NCBI GenBank assembly: GCA_019973575.1
Contig: BPUI01000001.1
Coordinates: 930,001-994,000 of the forward strand
From: Gemmatimonadetes bacterium T265
GTDB lineage: Bacteria; Gemmatimonadota; Gemmatimonadetes; Gemmatimonadales; Gemmatimonadaceae
Direction of reading: 5' to 3'
DNA: 64,000 nucleotides
Shown: positions 31,802-40,218 of the stretch, piece by piece
Layout of the letters: the number at the start of each line of letters is the position of its first letter
How positions within the stretch are numbered: the first letter of the stretch is position 1
The notes under the pieces: model-generated
Database searches by the model: none
Seen by the model: only the letters and a program-made list of their open reading frames with translations
What the model was told of the DNA's origin: nothing
Position numbers and translations under genes: made by a program

Positions 31802-32704
31802 GTGCCGCCCGCCCGACCGCCCGCCCCACACGGCGACGACCCCGTCGTCTACCTCGACGGCCGATGCCTGCCGAAGTCCCGCGCCCGGATCTCCCCCGAC
31901 GACCGGGGCTTCCTCTTCGGCGACGGCGTCTACGAAGTCGTCCGCGTGATCGGCGGCCGCATGGTCGACCTCGACCGCCACCTCGCGCGCTTCGCGCGCG
32001 GCGCGTCCGCGCTCGCCCTCGCGCTCGACCGCGCGGGCGGCGTGGCGGGCGTGCGGGAGGCGTGGGAGCGCCTGCTCGGTGCCAACGGCCTCACGGAAGG
32101 CGAGGCGCTCTGCTACGCGCAGCTCACGCGCGGCGCCGCGCCCCGCGCCCACGCCTACCCGGCCGCCGACACGCCGCCCACGCTCTACGCCTTCGCCCAA
32201 CGCATCGCCCCGCCCGACGCGCTGCGCGCGACCGGCGCGGCCGCCGTGACCTACCCCGACCTGCGCTGGGCGCGCTGCGACCTCAAGACGGTCAACCTGC
32301 TGCCCAACGTCATGGCGCGGCAGGCCGCCGCCGCGGCCGGCGCGTTCGAGTCCCTCCTCGTGCGCGACGGCGTCGTCACCGAGGCCTCGCACTCGAGCGC
32401 GTTCGCCGTCGTCGGCGGCACGCTCCGCACGCACCCGTTAGGCACCTGCGTCCTCCCCGGCGTCACCCGCGCGGCCGTGCTGGAGCTCGCCGCGGGGCTC
32501 GGGATTCCCGCGCGCGAGGAGGCGGTCACGCTCGAGGAGCTGCGCGCGGCCGACGAGGCGTTCGTCGCGAGCACGACCGCCGACGTGATGCCCGTCGTCA
32601 CGCTCGACGGCGCCCCGGTCGGCGCCGGCGCGCCCGGCCCGGTCGCCCGCGCGCTCGGCGGCGCGATGGCCGCGCGGCTCGGGCGCGCGGCGGCCATTCG
32701 TTAG
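31802..32704 (+). CDS. Class IV aminotransferase, D-amino-acid transaminase-like
   Basis: About 300 aa PLP enzyme of fold type IV. The family opening VVYLDGRCLPKSRARISPDDRGFLFGDGVYEVVRV is intact, the PLP lysine is in RCDLKTVNLLPNVM (the D-alanine transaminase form of the motif), and LPGVTRAAVLELA and EAFVASTTADVMPV follow. D-Ala/D-Glu interconversion for peptidoglycan is the likeliest role; a branched-chain or ADC-lyase role is less likely. GTG at 31802 is preferred to the frame opening at 31736, which would overlap the divergent lipoprotein gene. The stop TAG is embedded in GTTAGGC. Confidence 0.85.
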   Translation: MPPARPPAPHGDDPVVYLDGRCLPKSRARISPDDRGFLFGDGVYEVVRVIGGRMVDLDRHLARFARGASALALALDRAGGVAGVREAWERLLGANGLTEGEALCYAQLTRGAAPRAHAYPAADTPPTLYAFAQRIAPPDALRATGAAAVTYPDLRWARCDLKTVNLLPNVMARQAAAAAGAFESLLVRDGVVTEASHSSAFAVVGGTLRTHPLGTCVLPGVTRAAVLELAAGLGIPAREEAVTLEELRAADEAFVASTTADVMPVVTLDGAPVGAGAPGPVARALGGAMAARLGRAAAIR

Positions 32705-32714
32705 GCCGCCGCGC

Positions 32715-33326
32715 GTGTTCGGCCTCTCCCCCCTCGAGCTGGTCGCGTCGCTGTTCGGCGCGGTGAGCGTGTGGCTCTCCGCCCGCCAGCACATCTGGAG
32801 CTGGCCCACGGCGATCGTCAACGTCCTGCTCTCGGCCGTGGTCTACTACCGGACCAAGCTGTACTCCGACATGGGGCTGCAGTTCGTCTACTTCGCCCTC
32901 AGCGTCTACGGGTGGTACGAGTGGCGCTACGGCGGCGCGGACAAGACCGAGCTGCCCGTCACGCGCACCCCCCGCCGCCAGGCGCCGCTCCTCGTCGCCC
33001 TCGGCGCGCTCGGCGCCGTCGCCCTCGGCACGCTCTCGGCCCGCTACACCGACGCGGCGCTGCCCTGGGTCGACGGCACCCTCACCGCGGCGAGCCTCGT
33101 CGCCCAGTGGATGATGACGCGCAAGCTGGTCGAGAACTGGGCCGTCTGGATCGCCGTCGACGTCGTCTACGTCCCGATGCTCGCCTACAAGCGGCTGTTC
33201 GCGTTCGCGGTGCTCTACGCGGTGTTCCTCGCCCTCGCCGCGCGCGGCCACGTCGACTGGTGGCGCGACCTGCGCGCCCGCGCCGCGGCGCCCGGCGCCG
33301 GCGCCGCCGACCCCGCGACCGCCTAA
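32715..33326 (+). CDS. pnuC: Nicotinamide riboside transporter PnuC
   Basis: 203-aa inner-membrane facilitator with about seven hydrophobic segments. PnuC landmarks are HIWSWPTAIVNVLLSAVVYY, VYGWYEWRYGG and ENWAVWIAVDVVYVPMLAYK. Uptake is driven by intracellular phosphorylation to nicotinamide mononucleotide, but no kinase (NadR/NrK) is visible here. It follows the transaminase gene by 10 bp and its TAA stop is embedded in GCCTAAC. Convergent with cysK. Confidence 0.92.
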   Translation: MFGLSPLELVASLFGAVSVWLSARQHIWSWPTAIVNVLLSAVVYYRTKLYSDMGLQFVYFALSVYGWYEWRYGGADKTELPVTRTPRRQAPLLVALGALGAVALGTLSARYTDAALPWVDGTLTAASLVAQWMMTRKLVENWAVWIAVDVVYVPMLAYKRLFAFAVLYAVFLALAARGHVDWWRDLRARAAAPGAGAADPATA

Positions 33327-33336
33327 CGCACCGCGG

Positions 33337-34338
33337 TCACGCCGGCGACGGCGCCGGGAAGAGCCCGTCGACGCTCAGGTAGCGCTCGCCCGTGTCGTAG
33401 CAGAAGGTGAGCACCCGGCTCCCCTCGGGCAGCTCGGGCAGCTTCTGCGCGACCGCGGCGAGCGACGCCCCGCTCGACGCCCCGACGAAGATCCCCTCCT
33501 CGCGCGCGCAGCGGCGCGTCATCTCGAACGCGTCCTCCTCGGTCACCTGGATCACGCCGTCGACCACCTCGGGGTGGTAGTTGGCCGGCACGAAGCCCGC
33601 CCCGATCCCCTGCAGCTTGTGCGGGCTCGGGCTCCCGCCGCTCAGCACGGGGCTCTTCGCCGGCTCCACGGCGTAGCTCCGGTGCGCGGGCCAGCGCCGC
33701 TTGAGCACCTCCGAAACCGCCGTGATGTGCCCGCCCGTCCCCACGCCCGTGATCGTCACGTCCACCCCCTCCGGGAAGTCGGCGAGGACCTCCTCCGCCG
33801 TCGTCCGCACGTGCACGTCGACGTTCGCGGGGTTCTCGAACTGCTGCGGCATCCATGCGCCTAACGGACCGGCGCCCGGCGCGCGCGGCGCCTCGGCCCC
33901 GCCGTCGATCGCGCCGGGCACGTCGCCGCCGTTCCGCTCGGCGACCAGCTCGTGCGCCCGCGCGATCGCCCCCTTCATCCCGAGCTCGCGCGGCGTGAGC
34001 TCCAGGTGCGCCCCGTACGCGGCCATCACGCGGCGCCGCTCGAGGCTCATGCTCTCGGGCATGACGAGCGTGAGCCGGTACCCCTTTACGGCCGCGACCA
34101 TCGCGAGCCCGATGCCGGTGTTCCCCGACGTCGGCTCGACGATCACCGTGTCGGGGCCGAGCACCCCGCGCCGCTCGGCGTCCTCGATCATCGCCAGCGC
34201 GATGCGGTCCTTGATGCTCGCGCCCGGGTTGGCGCGCTCCAACTTCATCCACACCTCACGACCGCTGCCCGCAAACAGGCGGTTGAGGCGGACGACGGGG
34301 GTCCGGCCAATCGTGGAGAGGATCGTCGCGTGGCGCAT
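33337..34338 (-). CDS. cysK: Cysteine synthase (O-acetylserine sulfhydrylase)
   Basis: 333-aa fold-type II PLP enzyme forming cysteine from O-acetylserine and sulfide. PLP Lys is in [12 protein letters not shown], the phosphate/substrate loop is [11 protein letters not shown], and [10 protein letters not shown] and VGASSGAS follow. An insertion of about 25 residues after AHELVAERN (Gly/Ala/Pro-rich, containing a CCTAAC motif) interrupts the otherwise conserved middle. It begins at ATG 34338, downstream of cysE on the same strand but separated from it by a 740-bp gap filled with a large inverted repeat. Confidence 0.95.
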   Translation of the reverse strand: MRHATILSTIGRTPVVRLNRLFAGSGREVWMKLERANPGASIKDRIALAMIEDAERRGVLGPDTVIVEPTSGNTGIGLAMVAAVKGYRLTLVMPESMSLERRRVMAAYGAHLELTPRELGMKGAIARAHELVAERNGGDVPGAIDGGAEAPRAPGAGPLGAWMPQQFENPANVDVHVRTTAEEVLADFPEGVDVTITGVGTGGHITAVSEVLKRRWPAHRSYAVEPAKSPVLSGGSPSPHKLQGIGAGFVPANYHPEVVDGVIQVTEEDAFEMTRRCAREEGIFVGASSGASLAAVAQKLPELPEGSRVLTFCYDTGERYLSVDGLFPAPSPA

Positions 34339-34402
34339 TGGTTCAGTGGTGAGGGGATTGATAAAGATACAAGGGGAGGGGACAGGGCTGGTTGGCTCGC
34401 GC

Positions 34403-35053
34403 GGGGAGGCCCGCGCCGCCGTACCCGTCGCGCCGTTGTCGTCGCGCGCCGCCGTACCCGTCCGGCCCGTGTCGTCGCGCGGCGGCCGTCGTCGCCCGCC
34501 AGGGGGCGGGACGGGTGGCTCAGAGACCCGGTGGTGCAGGGGCGGGTGGGGCGACGGGGCGGGCGGGCCGTCGGCGGGCGTGTACGTCGGGGGGCGCAGC
34601 GGGACGTGCGAGATGGCGCGTCCGCGAGTAGGGCGATTCGGGGAGGACCGTGCGACAGCCACGAGGCGGGAAGGGCGGCGGGTTGGGCGAAAGGAGCGGG
34701 CGACGGGCACGGCGCGGCGGGTACCACGGGACGGGAACGGCGCCCGCCCGTCTCGTCCCGCCGTGAGGCCCCGGCGAACCGCCCGTTCCGTCTCGTCGTG
34801 CCCGTCGCGCTCCACCCGGGGTGCCTTACCCGCCACGCGCCATCTCGCACGTCCCGCTGCGCCCCCCGACGTACACGCCCGCCGACGGCCCGCCCGCCCC
34901 GTCGCCCCACCCGCCCCTGCACCACCGGGTCTCTGAGCCACCCGTCCCGCCCCCTGGCGGGCGACGACGGCCGCCGCGCGACGACACGGGCCGGACGGGT
35001 ACGGCGGCGCGCGACGACAACGGCGCGACGGGTACGGCGGCGCGGGCCTCCCC
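34403..35053. repeat. Perfect 219-bp inverted repeat with 213-bp spacer
   Basis: Left arm 34403-34621 and right arm 34835-35053 are reverse complements over all 219 bases as far as I can compare them by eye. The spacer is 34622-34834. The arms contain internal direct repeats (GCCGCCGTACCCGTC twice). The whole lies in the 739-bp gap between cysE and cysK, both on the minus strand. A GCCTAAC heptamer (35059) lies just outside the right arm. No transposase frame or target duplication is visible. Confidence 0.93.
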
Positions 35054-35077
35054 AACCTGCCTAACCCCAATCCTCTC

Positions 35078-36058
35078 CTAAATACTGAAATCCTCCACCC
35101 CGTCCCAGGCCGCCCTCGGCGCCACCTGGCTCTGGTGCGTCACCACACTCTTCGGCGGCACGCTCCGCGTCAGCCACACGTTCCCCCCGATCACGCTCCC
35201 CTCCCCCACCACCGTCTCCCCCCCGAGGATGGTGGCGTTCGCGTACACCACCACGTCGTCCCCGAGCGTCGGGTGCCGCTTCACCCGCGCCAGCTGCTTC
35301 GCCACCGCCAGCGCGCCTAACGTCACCCCCTGGTACAGCCGCACCCGGTCCCCCAGCACCGCCGTCTCCCCGATCACCACCCCCGTCCCGTGGTCGATCG
35401 CGAACGCCCGCCCTATGCGCGCCCCCGGGTGGATGTCGATCCCCGTCTCGCGGTGCGCGAACTCCGTCACGAGCCGCGGCACGAGCGGCACCCCGTGCCG
35501 GTAGAGCACGTGCGCGATGCGGTAGCACGCCGTCGCGTAGAACCCGGGGTACGCCGCGATCACCTCGTCCACGCTCGCCGCCGCCGGGTCGCCGTCGTGC
35601 GTCGCCCGGGCGTCCTCGAGCAGCGCGTCGTAGACCGCCGGCAGCTCCGCCGCGGCCGCCGCCTCGAGCGCGTCGGCCGGGCGGCCGAGGATCGCCGCCA
35701 CGGGCTCGAGCACCTCGCGCAGCGCGCGGCGCGCGCGGGCCAGCTCGTCGCCCATCTCGCGCACGTCGCACGGGGCGCCGCACGCGGGGCCCGCGTCCCC
35801 GTCCGGCCGCTCGTTGGCGAGCGGCGGGAAGAGCAGCGCGAGCAGCGCGCGCACCGCGTGCTCGGTGTTGGCGCGGAGCCGCGGCGGGAGCGCGAACGCC
35901 TGCCGCGCCGCCGCGAGGCGCGCGAGGAAGGCGTCGGACAGCGCCGGCGGTGGTGGCGCCGACGCGGGCGCGGCGGACGCCGGCGGTTCCCCCCCCGGCG
36001 GGGGGAGGACGGTCGTGGGCGACGTGGAACCCGGTGCGTAATCGGACACGCCCGACAA
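35078..36058 (-). CDS. cysE: Serine O-acetyltransferase (EpsC/CysE type)
   Basis: 326-aa hexapeptide-repeat acetyltransferase making O-acetylserine for cysteine synthesis. The left-handed beta-helix part contains [57 protein letters not shown] and [12 protein letters not shown]. The N-terminal about 150 residues are a helical extension of the EpsC subfamily, preceded by a Pro/Ala-rich disordered stretch. The C-terminus ends in Ile (DFSI), as in CysE proteins that dock into CysK active sites, so the cysteine synthase complex with the neighbouring enzyme is plausible. Confidence 0.93.
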   Translation of the reverse strand: MSGVSDYAPGSTSPTTVLPPPGGEPPASAAPASAPPPPALSDAFLARLAAARQAFALPPRLRANTEHAVRALLALLFPPLANERPDGDAGPACGAPCDVREMGDELARARRALREVLEPVAAILGRPADALEAAAAAELPAVYDALLEDARATHDGDPAAASVDEVIAAYPGFYATACYRIAHVLYRHGVPLVPRLVTEFAHRETGIDIHPGARIGRAFAIDHGTGVVIGETAVLGDRVRLYQGVTLGALAVAKQLARVKRHPTLGDDVVVYANATILGGETVVGEGSVIGGNVWLTRSVPPKSVVTHQSQVAPRAAWDGVEDFSI

Positions 36059-36116
36059 GCTCGCCCGCCCGGACCCGCGCCGCTACGGTCCGCGACCGCT
36101 CCGATGCTCGACCACC

Positions 36117-36137
36117 CCGACCCGCGCCGCGGGTCGG
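36117..36137 (-). terminator. Hairpin downstream of the GGDEF-EAL gene
   Basis: CCGACCCGC (36117-36125) pairs with GCGGGTCGG (36129-36137), a perfect 9-bp stem with a 3-nt loop, 13 bp past the stop of the minus-strand gene ending at 36151. There is no T-run, so intrinsic termination is uncertain. Confidence 0.45.
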
Positions 36138-36150
36138 AGCCCGTCCCTCG

Positions 36151-37938
36151 TCAGGCGGCCAGCGCCGGACGCGGCGGCGGCCCCGCGTCCCGCCCGAGCC
36201 ACGGCCGCGGCAGCCCCGCCTCCGCCCGCAGGACTTCGGCGGCCGCCTCCGCCGCCATCGGCCGGCCGAACAGAAACCCCTGGACCACGTCGCACGCCCG
36301 CTCGGTCAGGTAGGCCATCTGCTCGGGCGTCTCCACCCCCTCCGCGACGACCGCGAGGCCGAGCGAGTGGCCGAGCGCGATGATCGCCTCCGTGATCGCG
36401 CCGCTCTGCCGGTCGGTGACCGCGTCGCGCACGAAGCTCTTGTCGAGCTTGATGCAGTCGATCGGGAACCGCTTGAGGTAGCCGAGCGACGAGTAGCCCG
36501 TGCCGAAGTCGTCGAGCGAGATCGTCACGCCTTCGGCGCGCAGCGCCTGGAGCACCACGGCCGTATGCGCGATGTCGTCCATGAGCAGCGACTCCGTGAC
36601 CTCGAGTTCGAGCAGCGCGGGGTCGACGCCGTGGTCGGCGAGCGCCGCGCGCACCGTGGTCACGAGGTCCGCGTGCGTGAACTGGCGCGCCGAGAGGTTG
36701 ACCGCCACCGAGGTCGCGGGCAGCCCCGCGTCGCCCCACGCCGCGAGCTGCGCGCACGCCGTGCGCAGCACCCACTCGCCGATCGGCACGATGAGCCCCG
36801 TCGACTCGGCGACCGGGATGAACTCCGCGGGCGAGACGAGGCCGCGCTCGGGGTGCCGCCAGCGGAGCAGCGCCTCGAAGCCGCGCACGCGCCCGGTCGC
36901 CACGTCCATCTTGGGCTGGTAGTGCAGGAAGAGCTGGCCGCGGTCGAGGGCGTGGCGCAGGTCGGCCTCGAGCGCCATGCGCAGGTGCAGCCGCGCGTTG
37001 AGGTCGGCCGAGTAGAAGCGGTGCGCGTTGCCGCCCGCGCGCTGCACGTCGTAGCGCGCGGCGGTCGCGTTGCCTAACAGCTCGTCGACGCCGCCCGGGT
37101 CGTTGGGGCAGATCGTGATCCCGACGCTCGCCCCGACCGTCACCTCGCGCCCGAGGACGGCGAACGGGCGCCGCAGCGCGTCCACGACGCGACCCGCCAG
37201 CGCGTCGAGCCCCTCGACCGTCGCGGGCGCCGCCGCGACGATGGCGTACTCGTCGCCGCCGAGTCGCGCCAGCACGTCGCCGTCGCGGACGACGCCCTGG
37301 AGGCGCTGCGCGGCCGCGGCGAGCAGCGCGTCGCCCCCGGCGTTCCCCAGCGACAGGTTCACGGCCTGGAAGCCGTCGAGGTCGAGCACGAGCACGCCCA
37401 CCGGCCGGCCGTCGCGCCCCGACCGCGCGACCGCCTGACGCAGCTGGTCGCGGAACAGCGCTCGGTTGGGCAGCCCCGTCACGCGGTCGTAGGTGGCGGC
37501 GTGCACGACGACCTCGTCGAGCCGCTCGACGACGTGCTGGGCGTCGGCCATGAGCGCGCCCGCCTCGTCGACGTCGGCGAGGTCGAGCGGGAGCGCGGGC
37601 GTCGCGCACCGCGTGAGGTAGTCGCGCAGCGCCGCCGCGGTGAGCGTGACCGGGGCGAGCAGGGCGCCGACGAGCCACGCCGCCCCCGCGCCGCCGGCGA
37701 CGCCGCCGAGGGCGGCCGCGCCAAACGCGGCCGCGGCGCCCGCCCCCGGGGCGTACGCGACGTACGCGCCCACGGCGGCCACCGGCGCCGCAGCGCCGAG
37801 CGCGACCGCGGTCGTCAGCTTCGCGCGGTAGCTCGCGCGCCCAACCACGCCCCCCACCTGCCACGCCCCGCCGCGCCGCACGCCAGGTCGGCGCGCGGCG
37901 CGGGCGAGCGCGGCGTAAGTGCGGAGCGAAGCGGGCAT
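36151..37938 (-). CDS. Membrane GGDEF-EAL protein (c-di-GMP cyclase/phosphodiesterase)
   Basis: 595-aa protein. Residues about 35-105 are hydrophobic (two to three membrane segments). The GGDEF domain (about 155-310) has LGGDEYAIV, a usable active-site variant, and [14 protein letters not shown] contains RDGD at the I-site position. The EAL domain (about 325-570) retains FEALLRW, NLSARQF, the catalytic Glu in [18 protein letters not shown] and KLDKSFV, so phosphodiesterase activity is expected. Which activity dominates cannot be read from sequence. Separate transcript. Confidence 0.93.
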   Translation of the reverse strand: MPASLRTYAALARAARRPGVRRGGAWQVGGVVGRASYRAKLTTAVALGAAAPVAAVGAYVAYAPGAGAAAAFGAAALGGVAGGAGAAWLVGALLAPVTLTAAALRDYLTRCATPALPLDLADVDEAGALMADAQHVVERLDEVVVHAATYDRVTGLPNRALFRDQLRQAVARSGRDGRPVGVLVLDLDGFQAVNLSLGNAGGDALLAAAAQRLQGVVRDGDVLARLGGDEYAIVAAAPATVEGLDALAGRVVDALRRPFAVLGREVTVGASVGITICPNDPGGVDELLGNATAARYDVQRAGGNAHRFYSADLNARLHLRMALEADLRHALDRGQLFLHYQPKMDVATGRVRGFEALLRWRHPERGLVSPAEFIPVAESTGLIVPIGEWVLRTACAQLAAWGDAGLPATSVAVNLSARQFTHADLVTTVRAALADHGVDPALLELEVTESLLMDDIAHTAVVLQALRAEGVTISLDDFGTGYSSLGYLKRFPIDCIKLDKSFVRDAVTDRQSGAITEAIIALGHSLGLAVVAEGVETPEQMAYLTERACDVVQGFLFGRPMAAEAAAEVLRAEAGLPRPWLGRDAGPPPRPALAA

Positions 37939-38099
37939 GCGGCAGGGGCGCGGGACGTCGGCGCGGAGTCTCGTCCGTGCGGAAAGCGCACTTGAGCCGC
38001 CACGTGCAGCAGATCGGCCGAACCGGCGCGTGACTGCAGCATCACGCGTCGCCGGCGCAGCCCTTGAACCGCGCCGCGACGGCCGTTGCTTTCGCCGCC

Positions 38100-38315
38100 A
38101 TGACCGACTTCACCCTCAGCGCCGATTCCGGCGCCCGCCCGCCCGAACGCCGCCGCAACGCCGCGCTTCGCGAGTTGATCGACGAGATGCTCGCCTCGAT
38201 CCGCACCGCCGCGAACCGCGACCTGTGGACGCCCGACGAGCGCGCGCAGTACGAGCGCGAGCTGGCAGAGATTATGGCGCGGGTGCGGAGTGAGGCGGTG
38301 AATCGGGCGGGCTGA
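38100..38315 (+). CDS. Small hypothetical protein
   Basis: 71-aa acidic/basic helical protein from ATG 38100 ([42 protein letters not shown] region predicted as two helices). No family recognised. Codon use (G/C third positions) matches neighbouring genes, and the ATG is preceded by a purine-poor region, so the call is moderate. It is followed by the second 14-bp-period repeat element. Confidence 0.5.
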   Translation: MTDFTLSADSGARPPERRRNAALRELIDEMLASIRTAANRDLWTPDERAQYERELAEIMARVRSEAVNRAG

Positions 38316-38359
38316 GGGGCGGGGTCGGTGGGGCGGTCGGGACGGCGCGGTTGCTACAG

Positions 38360-38498
38360 CGCTGTTGGTGGAACGCGGGTGATGCCGCGCTGTTCAATGG
38401 CGCTGTTGATATGGCGGCCCGAGCAGGCCGGGGCCAGCGCCGTTCTAACAGCGCCTCACCAACAGCGCCCGACCACCAACAGCGCCCGACCAACAGCC
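38360..38498. repeat. 14-bp-period repeat element, copy B
   Basis: Paralogue of the element at 5151-5287. CGCTGTT-type units start at 38360, 38374 (degenerate), 38388 and 38401. The shared centre (GATATGGCGGCCCGAGCAGG) differs from copy A at a handful of positions. Inverted units (CCAACAGCG-like) begin at 38445, 38459, 38476 and 38490. Periods are mostly 14 bp. It lies between a small hypothetical gene and the stop of the M28 peptidase gene. Confidence 0.88.
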
Positions 38499-38529
38499 GC
38501 TCGCCAACCGCGCCTCCGCCCGCCTCCCC

Positions 38530-40047
38530 CTACCGCTCCAACTTGAACCCCGGATCCACCGCCGGCCGCCGTTCCCGTTCCGCCACCGCCCACCCCGTCG
38601 CGTACATCCACCGCGCCATCCGCGTCAGCTTCGCGTAGTCGATCCGCGACGGTTCGTCCCGGACGGTGTGATAATCCGAGTGCAGCAGCGTCGTGAACAT
38701 CACCGCCGGCACGCCGGCGCGCGCGTAGGGCAGGTGGTCGCTGCGGAAGTACCAGCCCTCGGGGTGCGAGGGGCGGTCCCACGCCGAGTCGAGCGCGAAG
38801 TGGCCGACCCGCCGGTTGGCCTCGAGCGCGATCGCGACGAGGTCGGACGAGTTGCGGTGGGGCGGCTGCACGCCTAACAGGGCCGCCGAGTCGGGGCTGT
38901 TGCGGCCGATCATGTCGCCGTTGAGGACGGCGACCATGGACCCGCGCGGCACGGTCGGGTGCGCGGAGAACCAGCGCGAGCCTAACAGCCCGCGCTCCTC
39001 CGCGCCGTGCCAGATAAAGAGCGCCGAGCGCCGCCCCGGCGCCCGCACGAAGGCGCGCCCGGCGGCGAGGATCGCCACGTCGACGCTCGCGTTGTCGTCC
39101 GCGCCGTTGCGGATGCTGTCGAGCCGGCCGCCGCCGAGGTCGACCGCCGTGCGCACGCCGTCGTGGTCGTGGTGCCCGCTGAAGACGACGTACTCGCTCC
39201 GGAGCCGCGGGTCGCGCCCGGGCGCCACGGCGACTACGTTCGCGCTCGGGTAGACGAAGCTCTCCGAGACGAGCGAGAGCGCGAGCCGCCCCCCGGACGC
39301 GGCGGCCGCGCGGAGCCCCGCGGCCGCCGCCGGCCGCACCCAGAGCACGGGCGCGCCGCCCGGGACCGCCGCCGCGCCGGTCGTGTCGACGTTGTACCGG
39401 CCGCGGAGCAGCGAGGCGCCCGCGAAGTCCCACCCCGCCTCGGCCGTCGAGTCGCCGACGAGCACGACCGCGGCCGCGCCGCGCCGCGACAGCGCGGTCC
39501 CCTGCTCCCGGATCGCGGCGAATACGTACCGGGCCGGGCGCAGGCTCACGCCCTCGGGCGGGAGCGCGCGCGGCGGCCGGATGTCGACCAGCACGGCGCG
39601 CCCGCGCACGTCCGTGGTTGTGTCGCCCGCCGCGAGCGCGACGAGGGGCAGTTCGCCGCGGAACTCAACCGGCGCCGCGGGAACGACCTCGCGCCCCCAC
39701 GCGAGCGGCGCGCCGCCCGTGACGGCGACCGTGCTCCGCTCGGGCAGGAGGCGCACGCGGCGCATCGGCCACCACTGGAAGTATGTGCCGTCGTCCCCCG
39801 CCGGCTTGAGCCCCGCCTCGCGCGCGCGCTCGGCCGTCCACACCGCGGCGCGCAACTCGTCGAGCGTGCCGGCTTCCCGGCCGCGCATCGAGTCGCCGGC
39901 CATCGCGTAGAGGTCGCGCCGGAGGTCCGACTCGCGGATCGCGGCGAGCGCGGGCGGGGCCGGCTGGGCGACGGCGGTGGCGGCCACCGGCGACGACGCG
40001 GCTACGCAGGAGGCCGCTACGGCACGAAGCAGGAACGAACGCGACAT
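38530..40047 (-). CDS. Secreted M28-family zinc peptidase
   Basis: 505-aa exported aminopeptidase-like protein with a signal peptide (SSPVAATAVAQ) and a PA-type insert domain (about 150-260) before the catalytic domain. Metal ligands are visible in order: GHHDHDG, GADDNAS, GAEERGLLG, NGDMIGR and LLHSDYHTV, so two zincs are expected. Start ATG 40047 was chosen for the signal peptide. Substrate specificity is not evident. With the two prolyl oligopeptidases it makes a third secreted peptidase. Confidence 0.92.
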   Translation of the reverse strand: MSRSFLLRAVAASCVAASSPVAATAVAQPAPPALAAIRESDLRRDLYAMAGDSMRGREAGTLDELRAAVWTAERAREAGLKPAGDDGTYFQWWPMRRVRLLPERSTVAVTGGAPLAWGREVVPAAPVEFRGELPLVALAAGDTTTDVRGRAVLVDIRPPRALPPEGVSLRPARYVFAAIREQGTALSRRGAAAVVLVGDSTAEAGWDFAGASLLRGRYNVDTTGAAAVPGGAPVLWVRPAAAAGLRAAAASGGRLALSLVSESFVYPSANVVAVAPGRDPRLRSEYVVFSGHHDHDGVRTAVDLGGGRLDSIRNGADDNASVDVAILAAGRAFVRAPGRRSALFIWHGAEERGLLGSRWFSAHPTVPRGSMVAVLNGDMIGRNSPDSAALLGVQPPHRNSSDLVAIALEANRRVGHFALDSAWDRPSHPEGWYFRSDHLPYARAGVPAVMFTTLLHSDYHTVRDEPSRIDYAKLTRMARWMYATGWAVAERERRPAVDPGFKLER

Positions 40048-40218
40048 GGACGGAAAGGGTTCGGGCACGGGAGCATGCGCGGACCCGGCGCAACGAAGCG
40101 CGCCGGATACATCCGCGCTACGACCGCGGCACAACGTCACGCTTCTCCCCGGTCCGCAACGGCCCGGGCGCACGGCACGCGCCGCCCGGGGTCGCGCGCC
40201 CGCGCGCGGGCGTCGCGC

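Noticed and set aside
28946-32434. An open frame of about 1160 codons on the minus strand, and a comparable one of about 1040 codons on the plus strand at 29635-32766.
   Set aside because: Both are shadows of the Ig-like lipoprotein and neighbours in a G+C-rich region. Their translations are Arg/Gly/Ala-rich without domain structure, while the lipoprotein frame gives recognisable repeats.
34392-35020. Paired open frames of 79 and 64 codons reading the same peptide on opposite strands near 34.4-35.0 kb.
   Set aside because: They are the two arms of the inverted repeat read in the same frame; the peptide is Arg/Pro-rich and has no start signal.
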